From Tricholoma matsutake (Eukaryota > Basidiomycota > Agaricomycetes > Agaricales > Tricholomataceae), in contig AP026538.1 of the NCBI GenBank assembly GCA_026075535.2, positions 3,534,001 through 3,598,000 of the forward strand: DNA of 64,000 nt, in the 5' to 3' direction. The notes beneath the pieces are model-generated. The model did no database searches. It was given only the letters and a program-made list of their open reading frames with translations, and was not told where the DNA came from. Shown piece by piece: positions 34,588 to 46,741 of the stretch; within the stretch, counting starts at the first letter, position 1, and every line of letters begins with the position of its first letter. A program made the translations under genes and the position numbers.

Positions 34588-35063
34588 CTGGACTGACTAA
34601 GACTGGTCTTTTTCGCTTAATGGACCGAAAAAAGACTGGTTTTTTGTCATGAAATTTGTTGTACTATACAACCTATATGTATCTCAACAAATATTACCCA
34701 AAACACTTGACCATTAGGCAGATAAATAGACATTGTAATTTCCTGGCATCTGATCCAGTTTTTAAGAGATTCCATCAAGATTTAACTGAGATTTGGCCAA
34801 AACAAAAGTGCAATGTATGTATTAGTTTGCAGTTTGTGGTTGCAGTTTGCGGTATGTAGTTACGACTTGTCAGGGCTGTTAAATGAATGAAATATACAGT
34901 GCACAGATGTTTATGTGTGTTATTTTGATGTCATGGATGATGTCTAACTGTACCCCACATTTTGTAGCACCACTTATAAGCAGTACAATCAATGTTATGC
35001 TGATCACAAACATATGATGGTATCAAAATGTATTTGGTCATATCTTTCTCAGTTCTTGACCGT

Positions 35064-36220
35064 TGATGATACTCAACTCAGGAAAACCACCAAAACAGCT
35101 GATGAAGCAACTGATGATATTTGCATGAGTCAGAGGAAGGGTGTGAGATGTTCTGAATGTTTGTGGTCCAACCTATGGGAAGACAACTAGTTGGTACTAG
35201 TCATAAAGGTAGTTCTATAAGAGAGGAAGGTGTTTGGCATGGTCCAATGGAGTATTGATCGATGATATCGACAACAAACAATGTTTATTGTCGATGGTCA
35301 ATGTGTGAATTCTGAGGACCTTTTTGATAGGTCAATAGTATACGAAGGCTATAGCCGATGGCTACAAAGTGTTGGGATGGTTACTAGTGCTAACAGTGAG
35401 AGGGTCGAAAGAGGATTGAGGACGAGGATGATCGCAGACGTTTCTTGTCGATTGAGAAAACTCGTAGAAGCTTAGATTGTTTTAGAGGATAGATCGGATT
35501 CTTAGAACTCTATACGAGGTGGTATGTGAAGACAATTTCTTGTATTTCCAAGTAGATACTACAGAGTTTTATATGTTTTAAAGAAACTTCCTAAAACAGT
35601 ATAAGAAACATGTGTAGAACATGAGGCAAAAGATATGATTAAGACACAAGGACAAAAGGAGACTGGAGTCTGAACAAGAAAGAGATATATCATATGATGA
35701 AGGAGTAATAAAGGGTATAGAAATAAAAAGAGACTGTACTTTGTGTATAAACCATGCTAAGTCTCGCAATAATCCATCCAGTGGGTTCTGTACACGATAG
35801 GGACTTGGAACGAGGCTGACCTACTATTAGCAGGTTTGAGCACGAGTTGGAATACTTCCTGGCACATGGTATTCCACCATTTAGATAACAAATGCGGCAC
35901 CCAATGTTGCTCATAGTTTCTCAATATCGATCGATAGTGCTCGACGATGGTCAACAATGGTCATGGTTGTTCGAAGTTGATTGGGGATGTTTGATGTTCA
36001 TTCAGAGGGATCTTAGGGGCTTTCAAGGTAGTCCTAAGGTTGTGCAATGTGGTTTCTCAGTATGATCAATGTCGCTGGTGATGTTTTGATGCGGTTGATA
36101 TGATATCGCAATCGATAGACTGGGTCGTGCTGCATCTGGGACATCATAGGAGTTAGCCGATGTGATTAGAATGTGGTTAAAATGGTGAATCAGCCTTTGA
36201 GCTGAGGAGACAACCTATCA
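35064..36220. mobile_element. Solo LTR S2, same family as S1
   Basis: 1157 bp, TGATGATACTCAACTC to GACAACCTATCA. Flanks are CCGT (35060-35063) and CCAT (36221-36224), a 4-bp duplication differing by one CpG decay. Compared with S1 it has about 110 bp more near its right end (around 35960-36090). Both copies sit in the same orientation in one MITE. Confidence 0.82.
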
Positions 36221-36415
36221 CCATTTTGGATGAACCAAGGGCCAAATTCAGGGTAATAAGCAGGGCAATTATATGAAATAGCTCACATAATCCATAACTG
36301 TTCTTAACTGGTCTTTTTGCAGTTAACAATATTTTTCAAATTTGAAAGACCTTAACCTTAACTGCTAAAGACCAGCCCTTAACTGTAACTGCAGAGTTGA
36401 TAAGGGTTTGGGTGT

Positions 36416-37345
36416 TTATGGAATTTGTGGAAATGGACAAGAGGATGGTAAGGGATTCAGGATCAGAAAGAGGGGATGGTTTATGCAATTTGTGGAAATG
36501 GACAAGAGGATGGTAAGGGATTCAGGATCAGAAAGAGGGGACACATTGAGATGGACATAAGCAGCCAGCTGGTAAAGGTCAATGCAACCCTCAGCCCCAA
36601 TGGCATGTTCCCAAGGGTTGCAGACTATTTTTTTTTCAGTCTGCAGAGTCTGGTTTGGACTTGGTGACTGCGCTGCCTTGGACTTTGGACAATTTCCAGC
36701 TCCATGTCCTTTCTTGCCACAGTAGAGGCAAAGGCCTTCCTTTGTGTGGCATTTGTGTTCTTCTCCAGTTAATTTACCATTCTTCCCCAACTTGGCAGAG
36801 ATGGAGTCTTTTGGTTTGTCCCTTGGAAAGCTATTCTTTGTTCTGGAGGAACTGCCAGAGGAGGCTTGGTTTGCACAATTAGAGTTGGATAAAGATTGGG
36901 GTTTGGACTGGGTGCTGGAGTTAGAATTGGAGGGGGAAGAGCCTTTAGAATCCTTCCTTCCAGAGTTTCTGGAGTTTCCAGGATTCTTTGCCTCAAGGCG
37001 GGTTGCTTCTTCCTGCATCCAGTAGATGTTATCGGCATCTTGAGCTTTATGGTGTAATGATAGGTCTACCTCCCTGCAGCACTTCTATGTGGAAGCCCAT
37101 GGAAATACTGGTTGCAAAGAGCAGCTTCATTCCAGTTAACCTGGGACACCAGTTCCCAGAAGTCAACATTATATTTGACTATCTGACCACCCTTCTTCAT
37201 TGTAAGTTCTGAAAGGGCCTTCTCTGCATCCACCACAGAGCCATGAGGGCTGAAATTACCTTCCAGCTCACTGAGGAATACCCCATAGTCCCACATCCAA
37301 TGAGTGGACATCAGCAAATCATGGGCCAACTACACAGGTCTACCA
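36416..37345 (-). pseudogene. gag: Gag fragment F (Ty3/Gypsy) with CCHC knuckle
   Basis: 37066-37329 encodes a capsid segment (WDYGVFLSELEGNFSPHGSV, then NEAALCNQYFHGLP). After a frame change, 36416-37018 encodes an Asn/Ser/Lys-rich linker and the zinc knuckle CLYCGKKGHGAGNCPKS (about 36740-36690). The first half of gag is missing: coding stops at a CTATGG-rich low-complexity block on the right. It may be the gag of element C, whose integrase lies 3 kb to the left beyond the MITE, but RT and RNase H between them are absent. Confidence 0.75.
36422..36541. repeat. 65-bp tandem duplication inside gag F
   Basis: AATTTGTGGAAATGGACAAG starts at 36422 and again at 36487; the following bases to about 36541 are identical between the copies. 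Confidence 0.9.
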
Positions 37346-37640
37346 TGCACTGTAGTAGTACTATGTAGGTCCCATAGCTATCCATAGAGGCCATAGAGAC
37401 CATAGCAACCTATATGTTCTCTGTAGTGCTACATAGTGCTATATAGTTGGCTTGTAGCTGCTGTAGTATATTATAGTCTATAGCAGCATCCTATACCCTA
37501 GTAGGGTATATAGTAGTCAATGACATCCTCTAGTAGTCCATAGCAGACTGTAGTAGCCTGCAGCAGTCAATAGTAGTCTCAAGTAGTCCATAGCAGACTG
37601 TAGTAGTCTCACTACTGCTGCCACAGGATAGTACATACTG
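37340..37640. repeat. TAGTAG/CTATAG-rich degenerate repeat block 1
   Basis: About 300 bp dominated by variants of CTATAG, TAGTAGTC and CCATAGC. It shares TATAGGTTGCTATGG-like words with the block at 56055-56385 in inverted orientation. It borders gag F exactly where the gag sequence breaks off. Confidence 0.7.
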
Positions 37641-39090
37641 ACAGATTTTACATTCATATAAGACACCAAATTAATTATATTTCTAGGGGCATTATGTTGG
37701 GCATAGGTAAAGTCATGTATATAAGCAAGAAAAACATTTATCTAATCAAGGAAGGCCTTGAAGCCCTGTGAGCCAGTGCCATGCTTCTTGGCATTCAATC
37801 TAACAAAGACATCAGTAAAATTACATAACCGTGTGCTTTACCTACCATCCCTCCCAGATAATCTTCCTGAGCAGTTTCCAAAGTTTCAAGCCATGGTATT
37901 GATGCTTCATGGTCATCTGGATGATGTCCATGAATTCCTGGTGCACTGCATCATACTCTTGACCCTTGAAGGAAAGCTTGACATGCAAACCCATTTGAAA
38001 TTCATGGAGGCAGTGCACCAGCTGCACATCGTGTCAAGTTTGTATCAAATACTATAAACAACAAATGACGCACACATGTAAGGGCCATTGTGAGACAATT
38101 TTCTGGGAGGCCCCCACTTTTGAGACCATTGAGACAGTCATATTTTTCCACTGTAATAGAACCTTTTGCAGAGTTCGATAATGGCAGGATGTGAAAAATT
38201 GTTAGTATGGCCCTAGTGTACAATCAATAGTAAGAATGCCATGAAAAAAATAACAAATCACTTACCTGTTCATCAAGCTGTAATCCAACATGAAAATGGG
38301 AGTCTTTGAGAAGCTTCTTGATGTTATCGGCAACAACTTCATCCAATTGATTGGAATTGTGGTTGAAGTTGAGCTGTGGATAAATATCATCTTTATAAAA
38401 GATTTGGACGATGTCACACCCGATGGTCTTCATGCACCCACAAGTTGTAGCCCCTTCCTCAAAGATCTAAAGATGTGGTAGTAATTAATTCACATTACTA
38501 TATTGAGATATTATTGGGACTTACAAGCATAGTCATACCGACTTTGTTAGCCTCGTAAACATCTGTGAGACAATGTTAGTTGGCGTCGAACACAGAGGGG
38601 GGGGGACGACTGACATTTGTCAAGTTCTGCATCCTCATTCTCATCCATGTAATTGCTAAAGGCTTCAAGGATACACTCTTGGGCGATCTTGAGGTTCTTG
38701 ATGTTGCGCTCCAGGAAGGGGATATCAGTATGGATCATGTATCTGTATAAGGCTTTAGCTGAATTAAGGATATGGATCCAGTGACCCTCATAAAAGCTGA
38801 GTTGTGATGGTAAAGGTCCAAGGTTGTGGGACCTCAAGTTGCGGGATGCACGCTTAGGATGCGCATCAGTCTCACTTTCACTGTCAGAATCACAGGATGA
38901 CACATTGGTTTTGTGGGGTTCATTGGTATTGCATGGTACATTTGCATTGCTACGAGTGCCAGAGTGCTGTGTATTGTCAGTATCGTGAGCTACATTTGCA
39001 TTGCCACAATTGCTGGAGAAGTGCAGTGTATTCTCCTTACCCTTACCACGAGGCTCAGAGGAAGGATGGACTGTGGTCATGCAGGGTGCT

Positions 39091-39185
39091 TCCACATGAT
39101 GTTGAGAGGGGTTGGCTGCATGTCAAGAGGGGTTGGCTGCATGTTGAGAGGGGTTGGCTGCATGTTGAGAGGGGTTGGCTACATT
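39091..39185. repeat. 22-bp tandem repeat, four units
   Basis: Four near-identical copies of TTGAGAGGGGTTGGCTGCATG (22-bp period) between 39098 and 39185; the second has CAAGAG for TGAGAG. It lies at the 5' edge of the large DUF6532-like exon. Confidence 0.9.
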
Positions 39186-39605
39186 GCTAGATAATCTTTT
39201 AGTACGAATGAGACAAAATAAGGAGAGGAGGTATCCTACAAGGATGCTCCCTGGCTATGAATGGCATGAGGCTTTGGAGGCTTTATGGCTCTATTTTTCT
39301 GTCAATGCATGTCCAGGACTGCATGGGAATCATTGTCGACCTCTTTCTCTGTAATTATGTTACCATAGATATGATTAGAATCAAAGCAAAGCTTTGACTT
39401 ATGGAGGTTAACAATTCCTTTTTTCCCCTTGAGAAAGTGCAAGGCCCTTCTATCATCTTCATCCAGCAATATTTCGTCAATGAGAGGTTCTAAACAAAAA
39501 CAATGAGACATGAAAATCAGATAAATAAGCTATACCATTGGGACTAATATTGTGGTTCATGTGATTGACAGTGGTATTGGTTATATCATGTATGGCACCC
39601 AAATC

Positions 39606-39945
39606 CTGGTCAGTTTTTTTGCGGAAGCTAAATGGAGGTTGAGCACTCAGAACATACTTGAAATAAATAAAAATGATCACACCGGTGCAACCTCCTGGGT
39701 TGGGTATCTTCCTTCTCCTCCTCCTCCTCCTCCTCCTCCTCCTCCTCCTGGCCAGTTTCTTTGCAGAAGCTAAATGGAGGTTGAGCCCTCAGAACATACT
39801 TGAAATAAATAAAAATGATCACGCTGGTGCAACCTCCTGGGTTGGGTATCTTCCTCCTCCTCCTCCTCCTCCTCCTCCTCCTCCTCCTCCTCCACTCCCT
39901 TCTCCTCCTCCTCCTCTGCTCCCTTCTCTTCCTCCTCCTCGACAT
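39606..39945. repeat. ~138-bp duplication with (CCT)n tracts
   Basis: The block beginning GTCAGTTTTTTTGCGGAAGC and ending in (CTC)n at 39748 is repeated at 39749-39890 (with GCAGAAGC, CACGCTGG for CACACCGG). Both copies end in 38-45 bp of CCT triplets; a third CCT-rich tract runs to 39940. It falls inside an intron or exon of the DUF6532-like gene; the Arg-rich and Pro-rich ORFs across it are artefacts. Confidence 0.9.
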
Positions 39946-40910
39946 TAGATCCATAAGGAATATCATATCGTGACTCAGTTCCAGGACCTATGACAAGTGT
40001 TAGTTAGGGAAGCAAATATGGAGGAAGGCATACCATGAGCGCCTTCATCACCGTTTGCACTGGGAACATTGCCAAAACCATATACCATACCGGAATCATC
40101 TGGTGAGGATATAAATTGGTGTGACATGAGGAAATATGAGGAAACAGCATGTACCTAAAGAGCCATTATCAACAGTATTGCTGAGATCCATATTGAACTG
40201 TTCTTGATCCACGTCCATGTCACCCACTTGGTGGGCATCATCCTCAGAGTCAGGGATTGTTTCTGATGATTCTTCAGATGCATTGGTGGCCTTGCAGTTT
40301 GACATTGCAATCCCAGTCGTAGATCTTGAAGTCACAGAACCTGGCTTGAAACCAAAAGTAGATCCAGGTTTCGCAGGAACCAAGGAAGGTTTGGGGATGG
40401 TAAGAAGCAGGGGGCATTTGTCTTCAATGTGTAAGGAAGATTTGACCTTGGAAACCATCAAACAATATCAGTAATCAGTGTACTTAAATAAGTAACTTAC
40501 TCCATGTTGTTTCTTGATGGGGGGTGCCATGTTGTTCACAGACACCTTGAGTGGAATCCCCTCAGTCTTGGATTACACCTTAGCATCTGGGCGAAGGTCA
40601 GGTCAGATTTGGTCTGAAATGGCTGTGAGCCATGCAATGACTCCTCCTTGACCACAGGTCAAACACTTTGGTCTTGAACTTGAATCATCTGAATTACATA
40701 TATCAGATGACAAAGAATAATAGATAATAAATGAGGAATCCTTACCTAGTTCAGTATCCATTGGTCATGGGAACAGTGATAAATAATGAGATGTCAAGGC
40801 GACACATTGTTATGGAAAAGAGACTTACCGGGTTCAGTGACTTTGAGAGCTTTTTTGACAGGAGATTCGAGTTCATCATCATCATCCAGGGCTCTTGTCC
40901 TCCTCCCCAT

Positions 40911-41709
40911 GATGTTGATGAGAGCAAATAAGAAAGCTGAGACAATGGTCAGCAACAGAAAATTAATAAATTCTCACAAATCTTTCTTTGGCTGCCGAGT
41001 GATGCCGATTAATAAGTAATGTGCTGTTCATCATCAGACACTTTATTTGTATGTATTTGACCTAGTCATGGCTCAAATGGCTCAAATGGCTCAAATGCTC
41101 GATTCGAGCCAAACATTTCTGACTTTGATGTGGCAATTGTTTACATTTAACAACATTTGTATTACAAAGCAATGTAGCAACTAAGTAGCACATAGCACAC
41201 TATAATACGACATAGCACATATACGACATGACTTCTGTCTTGAACAACTTCTTGGTGATCATCGCGAAAGTAATATAATTTCATATTCAGGAAGTAGATT
41301 TTCTGTGCAGTAATGGTAAGTATTTAGAAGCTACAAACAATTAGGACTTGAGAGGAAGACATACATTCACACCGAGACATAATGCGCAGGGCCTCCCCAA
41401 AGCCGCTTTGCCTGATAAGATGTTGGGCTTTCCCAACTCAGAACTCTGCTTCTGTCAATCGCCTTTGAGCTTTTTGGAACTTCTGCACTGCCCACTGCAT
41501 TTCAATGAGGGCATGTTTCAATGCGCATTCAGATTCATGGCAGTTGATCCTGCTTGTGGAATACAGAGATACAGCGTCTTGATAGCTGTTAATGGACATC
41601 TAGATGAGTCAAAATTATCAGTTTCAGAATGGTGTGTTCGATAGATAGTATAGAGACCTTGTGTCTTGTCTACCTCTTGCAGTTTGTTTGTGAATCATGA
41701 TTTTGTTGA
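40911..41709. other. Intergenic stretch
   Basis: Between the divergent DUF6532-like pseudogene and the second Plavaka transposase. It includes a short tandem ATGGCTCAA (three copies, 41075-41100) and GACATAGCACA repeats (41190-41230). The plus-strand ORF at 41348-41644 shows no recognisable domain; it may be the degraded start of the transposase. Confidence 0.35.
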
Positions 41710-42249
41710 TTGCCATTTGCATACAACAAGTTTCATGTGACAAGCCCACCGAACATGTCAGTGCGCCCACAATGTGCCTGCAAATTTCGAGATAGGAAGG
41801 CCCTCTTATGCCATATGAACTACCCCCTTGGATCTTGCTATAATCATTTCCTGGAGGTAGCGAACCTCTTAGAAGATCTTCAGCGGTACAACGACCTTAA
41901 ACATTGGCCACAACATCAGCTTGATCACCTCTCACCTTCATCGGATGATGAAACTGACACCACACAACCTGCTCAAGAGCCCATGGATGTCGATCCACCA
42001 TTCATCGAGTCATCTGGTGGAACTAGTCTTGACAGTGGACCATTTGTCAAAAAATATGAAGGAGCAGCTGAGGAGTATGGAGCGGGTGTGACCTTTATGT
42101 CGGAATTCCACCATGATCAGTATGCTGTAGAATGTCTTGAAAACATTTATTATCCATTTGCATCAAGGGATGAATGGGAACTAGCTGCCTTTTTACTCTG
42201 GTCTGATCTAAGCATGAGATCTATTGATTCTTTTCTGTCATTGAAACTG

Positions 42250-42304
42250 GTAAGTGCTATTGCTTGTACTGTTTTCATTATATAACTATCAACCATCCAC
42301 ATAG
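42250..42304 (+). other. Intron in Plavaka copy 2
   Basis: Begins GTAAGT and ends ACATAG. Removing it joins LSLKL to VKNLNLSFGTAKHL in frame, as expected for the family. Confidence 0.8.
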
Positions 42305-44508
42305 GTTAAAAACTTAAATCTATCATTTGGAACAGCCAAACATTTATGTGGCCTCGCTGAAATGCTTCCCAAGGGACCGGAGTGGTGATGCAAATGCTGG
42401 GATACTGCATATCCAACGAAGAAGAAACTCGATCTCTTCTACCGTGACCCACTTGAATGCATACAGTCCATTCTATCCAACCCTTTAATGAAAAGTCATC
42501 TACAATTCTCACTGCTACACATTTTTGACTCTGCAGTGAGGGCAATGAGGATTTATACAGAGTGGCTAACAGGCGACGTTGCATGGTCAATGCAAGTGAG
42601 TCCCTTAGATTAAATTTACCAGAGGCTTTCCTTATGGCTCCACAGGATCAGCTACCTAAAGGAGCCACTCTTCTCGGCGTCATCTTATCATCCAATAAAA
42701 CCCATATTTTGACAATAACTGATGGACATGTTACTCATCCCCTCCTCATAAGCCTTGTGAACCTTTTCATGGACTTTTGAATGAAGGCATCAAACCATGC
42801 TTTCCTTCTGCTTGCATTGCTCCCCATCCCCAAATTCATCCACCAAGACCAAAAGCTTTGTGGTGTCTTAGAGAATCACATGATACACAAATGTTTGGAC
42901 TTTATTCTGAAACTGCTGAAAAAGGCAGCCGAAGTCAGTATTATGATGTCAGACCCAGCCGGTTCTCTTCGCTACATGTTCACCCCTCTCGCTGCATACA
43001 TTGTTGATGTGCAAGAGGCATTATTACTTTCAGGGGTTGCTGGGAAAACCTCGCATCTTACTATGGCAACTTACAAACAATTTGGCGATCCCTTTCAGCA
43101 CAAGCCATGAACAGCCTCAACCACCCTTGCACAACTACATGCTCTCGAGCAAGAGTTCAGCCCCTGGGACCTTGACTTGTATGTCCTGGCAGCCAAAGCA
43201 AAGAGATTGAATGGTGTACATTGTCCATTTTACAGGGATTGGCCCCTTTCAGACCCCTCTAAATTCTTTATGCCAGAGCCACTCCACCACTGGCACAAGA
43301 TGTTTTGGGACCATGATGCAAAATGGTGCATTCGTATGCTCGGTCCCACTGAGATTGACTTCCTGTTCTCAATTCTTCACCCACTCACTGGCTTTCGACA
43401 GTTTTGTGAAGGCATCTCTAACCTGAAACAAGTCACTGGATGAGAACACCATGACATTCAGCATTATATCGTAGCCATCATTGCCAATGCTGTCCCCAAG
43501 GATTTTTTGATCGCCATTTGCTCACTGATGGACTTTCGGTATCTTGCCCAGGCCCCTCAAGTATCTAGTCAAATTTGCATGGAAATTGATGATGCGCTTA
43601 AGGAATTCCATGATCATAAAGCCGTGATTTTATCCTCTGGTGTGCAATCCAGAAAGGCTAGGAACATGATTAATCCCAAAGCTCGAACTTCTCCAGAGCA
43701 TCACTTCTAGCATCTGTGACAACGGAGCAGCAATACAATGGACTGCAGATTCCACAAAACGATGTCACATCACCAAAATCAAGGAATCCTCAGATCTCAC
43801 TAACAACCAAGCGTATGAGTCTCAGATCTGCCATCATCTTGATCGCAGGGAAAAATGTCGACAGTTCAACATCGCCACTGCCATTTGTGAAGCCTATGCT
43901 GATGTTTCGGGCCCTAACAATCTGACTCACATTGGACTTGAAGATGGCAGTGATGACAACTCTGATGATGAACCAGACGGATTCCCACTCTGTTACCACA
44001 ATGGCAAGACACCTTCAAACTGTTGCTCCAGTGTCTGGGACTACTTGAGGAAATGTTGATTACTTTGAGCTTGCTGATGCTCTCCAACGCAGTCTTTACC
44101 CCAAAGTGCCTTTTCCATTTAGGACCATCATGCATGGTGAAACGGCTTTGCACCTGACCAGGGATCCTAGCATGAAGACAATGGCAATCAGTGATGTCAT
44201 GGACAAGTTCAACCTGCCAGATTTATGCGGCGCTCTCGCCAACTTCTTAGATCATGTCAACAATGAAGAGCCTCTCAGGATCGGTAGTCGCAGGACTGCC
44301 AATGCCGATTCTCCATTACCTTTTGATCGTCTCCAAGTCTGGACCAAGGTGCAAGTTCAGAATCGACCATATCATGCCCCACATTCCATTCTCCCCCCCC
44401 AAACAATCAACGCCCTTCCCCTGTCTGGGGAATGGACCTCTGGGCGCTCTGACGTTGTTCTCATCAATACAGATAACAACAAAGTTTGGCCTCAGAGTGG
44501 CCTCAAAG

Positions 44509-44565
44509 GTATTTTCTTTTATATATCCATCTCATTTACTTCCTAATGTGTTAACTTGGTTTCAG
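44509..44565 (+). other. Intron in Plavaka copy 2, 3' part
   Basis: GTATTT to TTTCAG, 57 bp. Removal joins PQSGLKG to HHIAQLRLIF in frame. Confidence 0.8.
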
Positions 44566-44963
44566 GGCATCATATTGCCCAACTACGTCTTATTTTTCGT
44601 GTGGTTCTGTCTAGAAGAGCTCCATATTCTCCTGGTACAGATTTATTTCTCACCTATGCTCAGTGTTTCGACATTGTACCTCAGTTGAACCCAACTGGCC
44701 AGGGACAAGTAAACGAGAGGGGTCCTTATCCAGAGCCATCAACTGGGATGTACCTCTTGAAGCGCACCCACTGGACTGATGGATCAATCATTGGGGATGT
44801 TGTGCCGTTAGCGCAACTTCAAGCACTTGTGGATCTCGTACCACATTTTGGGAAAGTGGCAAGCAGGCAGCTAGCGAAGGAAACAGTTTTGGTGTACAGC
44901 TCAGAGTTCTGGCTGAATAAGTATTTTGAGAAAGAACTTTTTTTTGCCCTCAAACACGTCTAG

Positions 44964-45433
44964 TCACCATCTACACCCATCATTTTGTTTCTGTTTGATT
45001 CGTGCATGAGAACATACACGCTGCATTGTTCTTATTGCAATTATTATTTCACATGTGTTAGTTAGTAAAGGATATATTATTTTTTTGTGGCCGCTGCCAA
45101 ATGGCGAGCACAACTTGTTTATGCCGACTGCATTGTGGCACCAAACAACCATCAATTTCTTCCTCAATGTTCACCACCACAACCACAGATCCTGAGCATG
45201 GACTGATAACATACTCACAACTGCCTCATTCCCGTCGTGTCACATTCCATGATCTTCATCTTTTGCGGGAGAAAATGGCATCTCAAGCTGGACTTTTGCA
45301 GCATTATTTTATGACCCACCACAAGACTCCTCCAAGATGAATCACCGGCCTCTGGAGCAGGCTTACACCAAAATCAAGTCACTCTTCAATTAAAACCATC
45401 TCTAGTCCAAGTACAAGTACTTTACATGTCGAA
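44964..45433. other. Spacer between transposase and dynein fragment
   Basis: Contains an 80-codon plus ORF (45101-45340, rich in Thr/Ser/His) that I do not recognise. If the dynein start at 45434 is original, this stretch includes the former dynein promoter; I see no clear TATA box. Confidence 0.3.
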
Positions 45434-46741
45434 ATGGAGTCCTCTCCGCCACTGGCCCTTACCACCACAAACGGCATGAATCACGATGTGGCACCTGCTG
45501 AACCTACAGTTGTATTTGATTCAGAAATATTCCGCTTGTATCTTCTTTCTCTACTACCCCCTGTCATCAGAGCTCTGCCTTCAGAGCTTGACTTGCTCTT
45601 TGACACTGAGTTTGACAAGCGAGTAGCTTGTTTTGCCGCCGACACTGGAGGTTCACTATACATCATAAAAACAAAGGAGGAATCTGAAGGTGCATATTCT
45701 ATTACATGGAGCGATTGATGCGATTTCTGACTGCGTGGTATGCCAGACGATGCACTGCCAACATTCACTTACTCTTTGACCCCTCATCTCACATACAACC
45801 CTTTGCATGTAACAACACTCGCCTTGATCAAATGGGGCCACACACTCGATCCCCTCATGCCACAATTACACTTTTTAAATCTATTCGGTGATGAGGAGAT
45901 GCCCTACGGGAGTCTCCACGCCATAGTCAGCTGTGGTGTTAAACCCTGGTTTGACGCCTTTGTTGGGGCGCATGCCAGTGGGAAGGAGGGGGATACATGC
46001 ATGGGATTCCTGTGACAAAGAAGAAATTTGCCAAGCTTGAGCTTTCGCTGCTACATTTACAGCAAAATGTCAAAATTCCGGAAACACACCTCGTTATACA
46101 CCCCGTGATCCAACGCGCTGTTGAACAGGCTGTTGCCATGGGTACACAACCCAACATCTCGCATATACCGCTGAAACTGCTGAATGACAGCTCTTTCTTC
46201 AATTCATTGCATGGGCATGTCAACATGTGGATTAAAGCGATACAGAGCATGACAAAGCTGTCGAGGGATGTCGGATTGGGCACAGCGTCACAGGAGATTA
46301 ACTTCTGGCTGAGTCTGGAGCGTGTGCTGGACGGTATCAAAACACAGCTGAGGAGTGATGAAGTAAACATGGTAATCAATTGTTTGTGGAATGCAAAGTG
46401 GTTCCAGGCAACGGTTAGTTTTATTGCAGATACGGGACTAAAGGATGCTATGGATCTCGGTGTGTACCTTGTCACCTTCACGTCTTCGATGTTGATACTC
46501 ACATATGGTCATTTCATAGTGCATAAATATAACCAGCTAATGAAGGACTTCCCACTCAATGAGCTTCTGTCCACCACCGACCTCAATAAAATCCAAGAAT
46601 CCCTCATGCTCATATTTGGTCACATGAACCAGAAGCTCAAGCTCTCACCCTATCTGATTTGGCGTGCACTCCCACTCATCGAGGCCATCTCCTGGGACTT
46701 CAATGACCAGCTTCTGCGCATTCTCACTTTGCAGCAGCTAC

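Larger units (their letters stand above)
33435..36405 (+). mobile_element. hAT-type MITE copy 3, interrupted by two solo LTRs
   Basis: Starts TAGTGTTTTAAGGTTAGG at 33435 like copy 1. The parts 33435-33539, 34592-35059 and 36225-36370 follow copy 1's sequence in order (ACCAGTCTAGGACTGACCCAGATAC, AATTTGTTGTACTATA, TCTTTCTCAGTTCTTGACCG, AATATTTTTCAAATTTGAAAGAC). Two solo LTRs of one family split it. The right terminal repeat is not recognisable, so the end coordinate is approximate. TGGGTGAA precedes the left end and TGGGTGTT occurs at 36411-36418, a possible decayed duplication. Confidence 0.72.
37842..40910 (-). pseudogene. DUF6532-like Agaricomycete protein, multi-exon, decayed
   Basis: First exon 40829-40910: MGRRTRALDDDDELESPVKK, ending at a GTAAGT donor (40828). 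Further exon-like pieces are at 40500-40690 (CLTCGQGGVIAWLTAISDQI, with two stops), 40160-40455 (SETIPDSEDDAHQVGDMDVD), 38580-39095 (LSFYEGHWIHILNSAKALY, then IAQECILEAFSNYMDE), 38224-38433 (VVADNIKKLLKDSHFHVG) and 37842-38027 (YDAVHQEFMDIIQMTMKHQY). The low-complexity start and helical core resemble the DUF6532 family, an expanded mushroom-specific family of unknown function. Intron borders are frequent GT-AG. Stops and low-complexity expansions in the middle suggest it no longer makes protein, though a few exons are intact. Confidence 0.58.
41710..44963 (+). pseudogene. Plavaka-type transposase, copy 2, decayed
   Basis: Starts with a zinc-finger-like CACKFRDRKALLCHMNYPLGSC (41770-41840), then EEYGAGVTFMSEFHHDQYA and NIYYPFASRDEWELAAFLLWSDLS (42148-42220). 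A 55-bp GT-AG intron (42250-42304) precedes VKNLNLSFGTAKHLCGLAEML. The middle includes ALLLSGVAGKTSHLTMATYKQFG (43018-43086), FGDPFQH, and LDLYVLAAKAKRLNGVHCPF. The C-terminal part has FELADALQRSLYPKVPFPF (44067-44120) and, across a second intron (44509-44565), HHIAQLRLIFRVVLSRRAP and RTHWTDGSIIGDVVPLAQL, ending at 44963. It is diverged from copy 1. Stops and frameshifts from 42600 to 44050 disable it, while the C-terminal 900 bp are nearly open. Confidence 0.83.

Noticed and set aside
39628..39966. Arg-rich minus ORF and Pro-rich plus ORF
   Set aside because: Produced by CCT microsatellite tracts.
45101..45340. 80-codon ORF upstream of dynein as a host gene
   Set aside because: No recognisable domain, conserved neighbour or splice pattern; left as unassigned.
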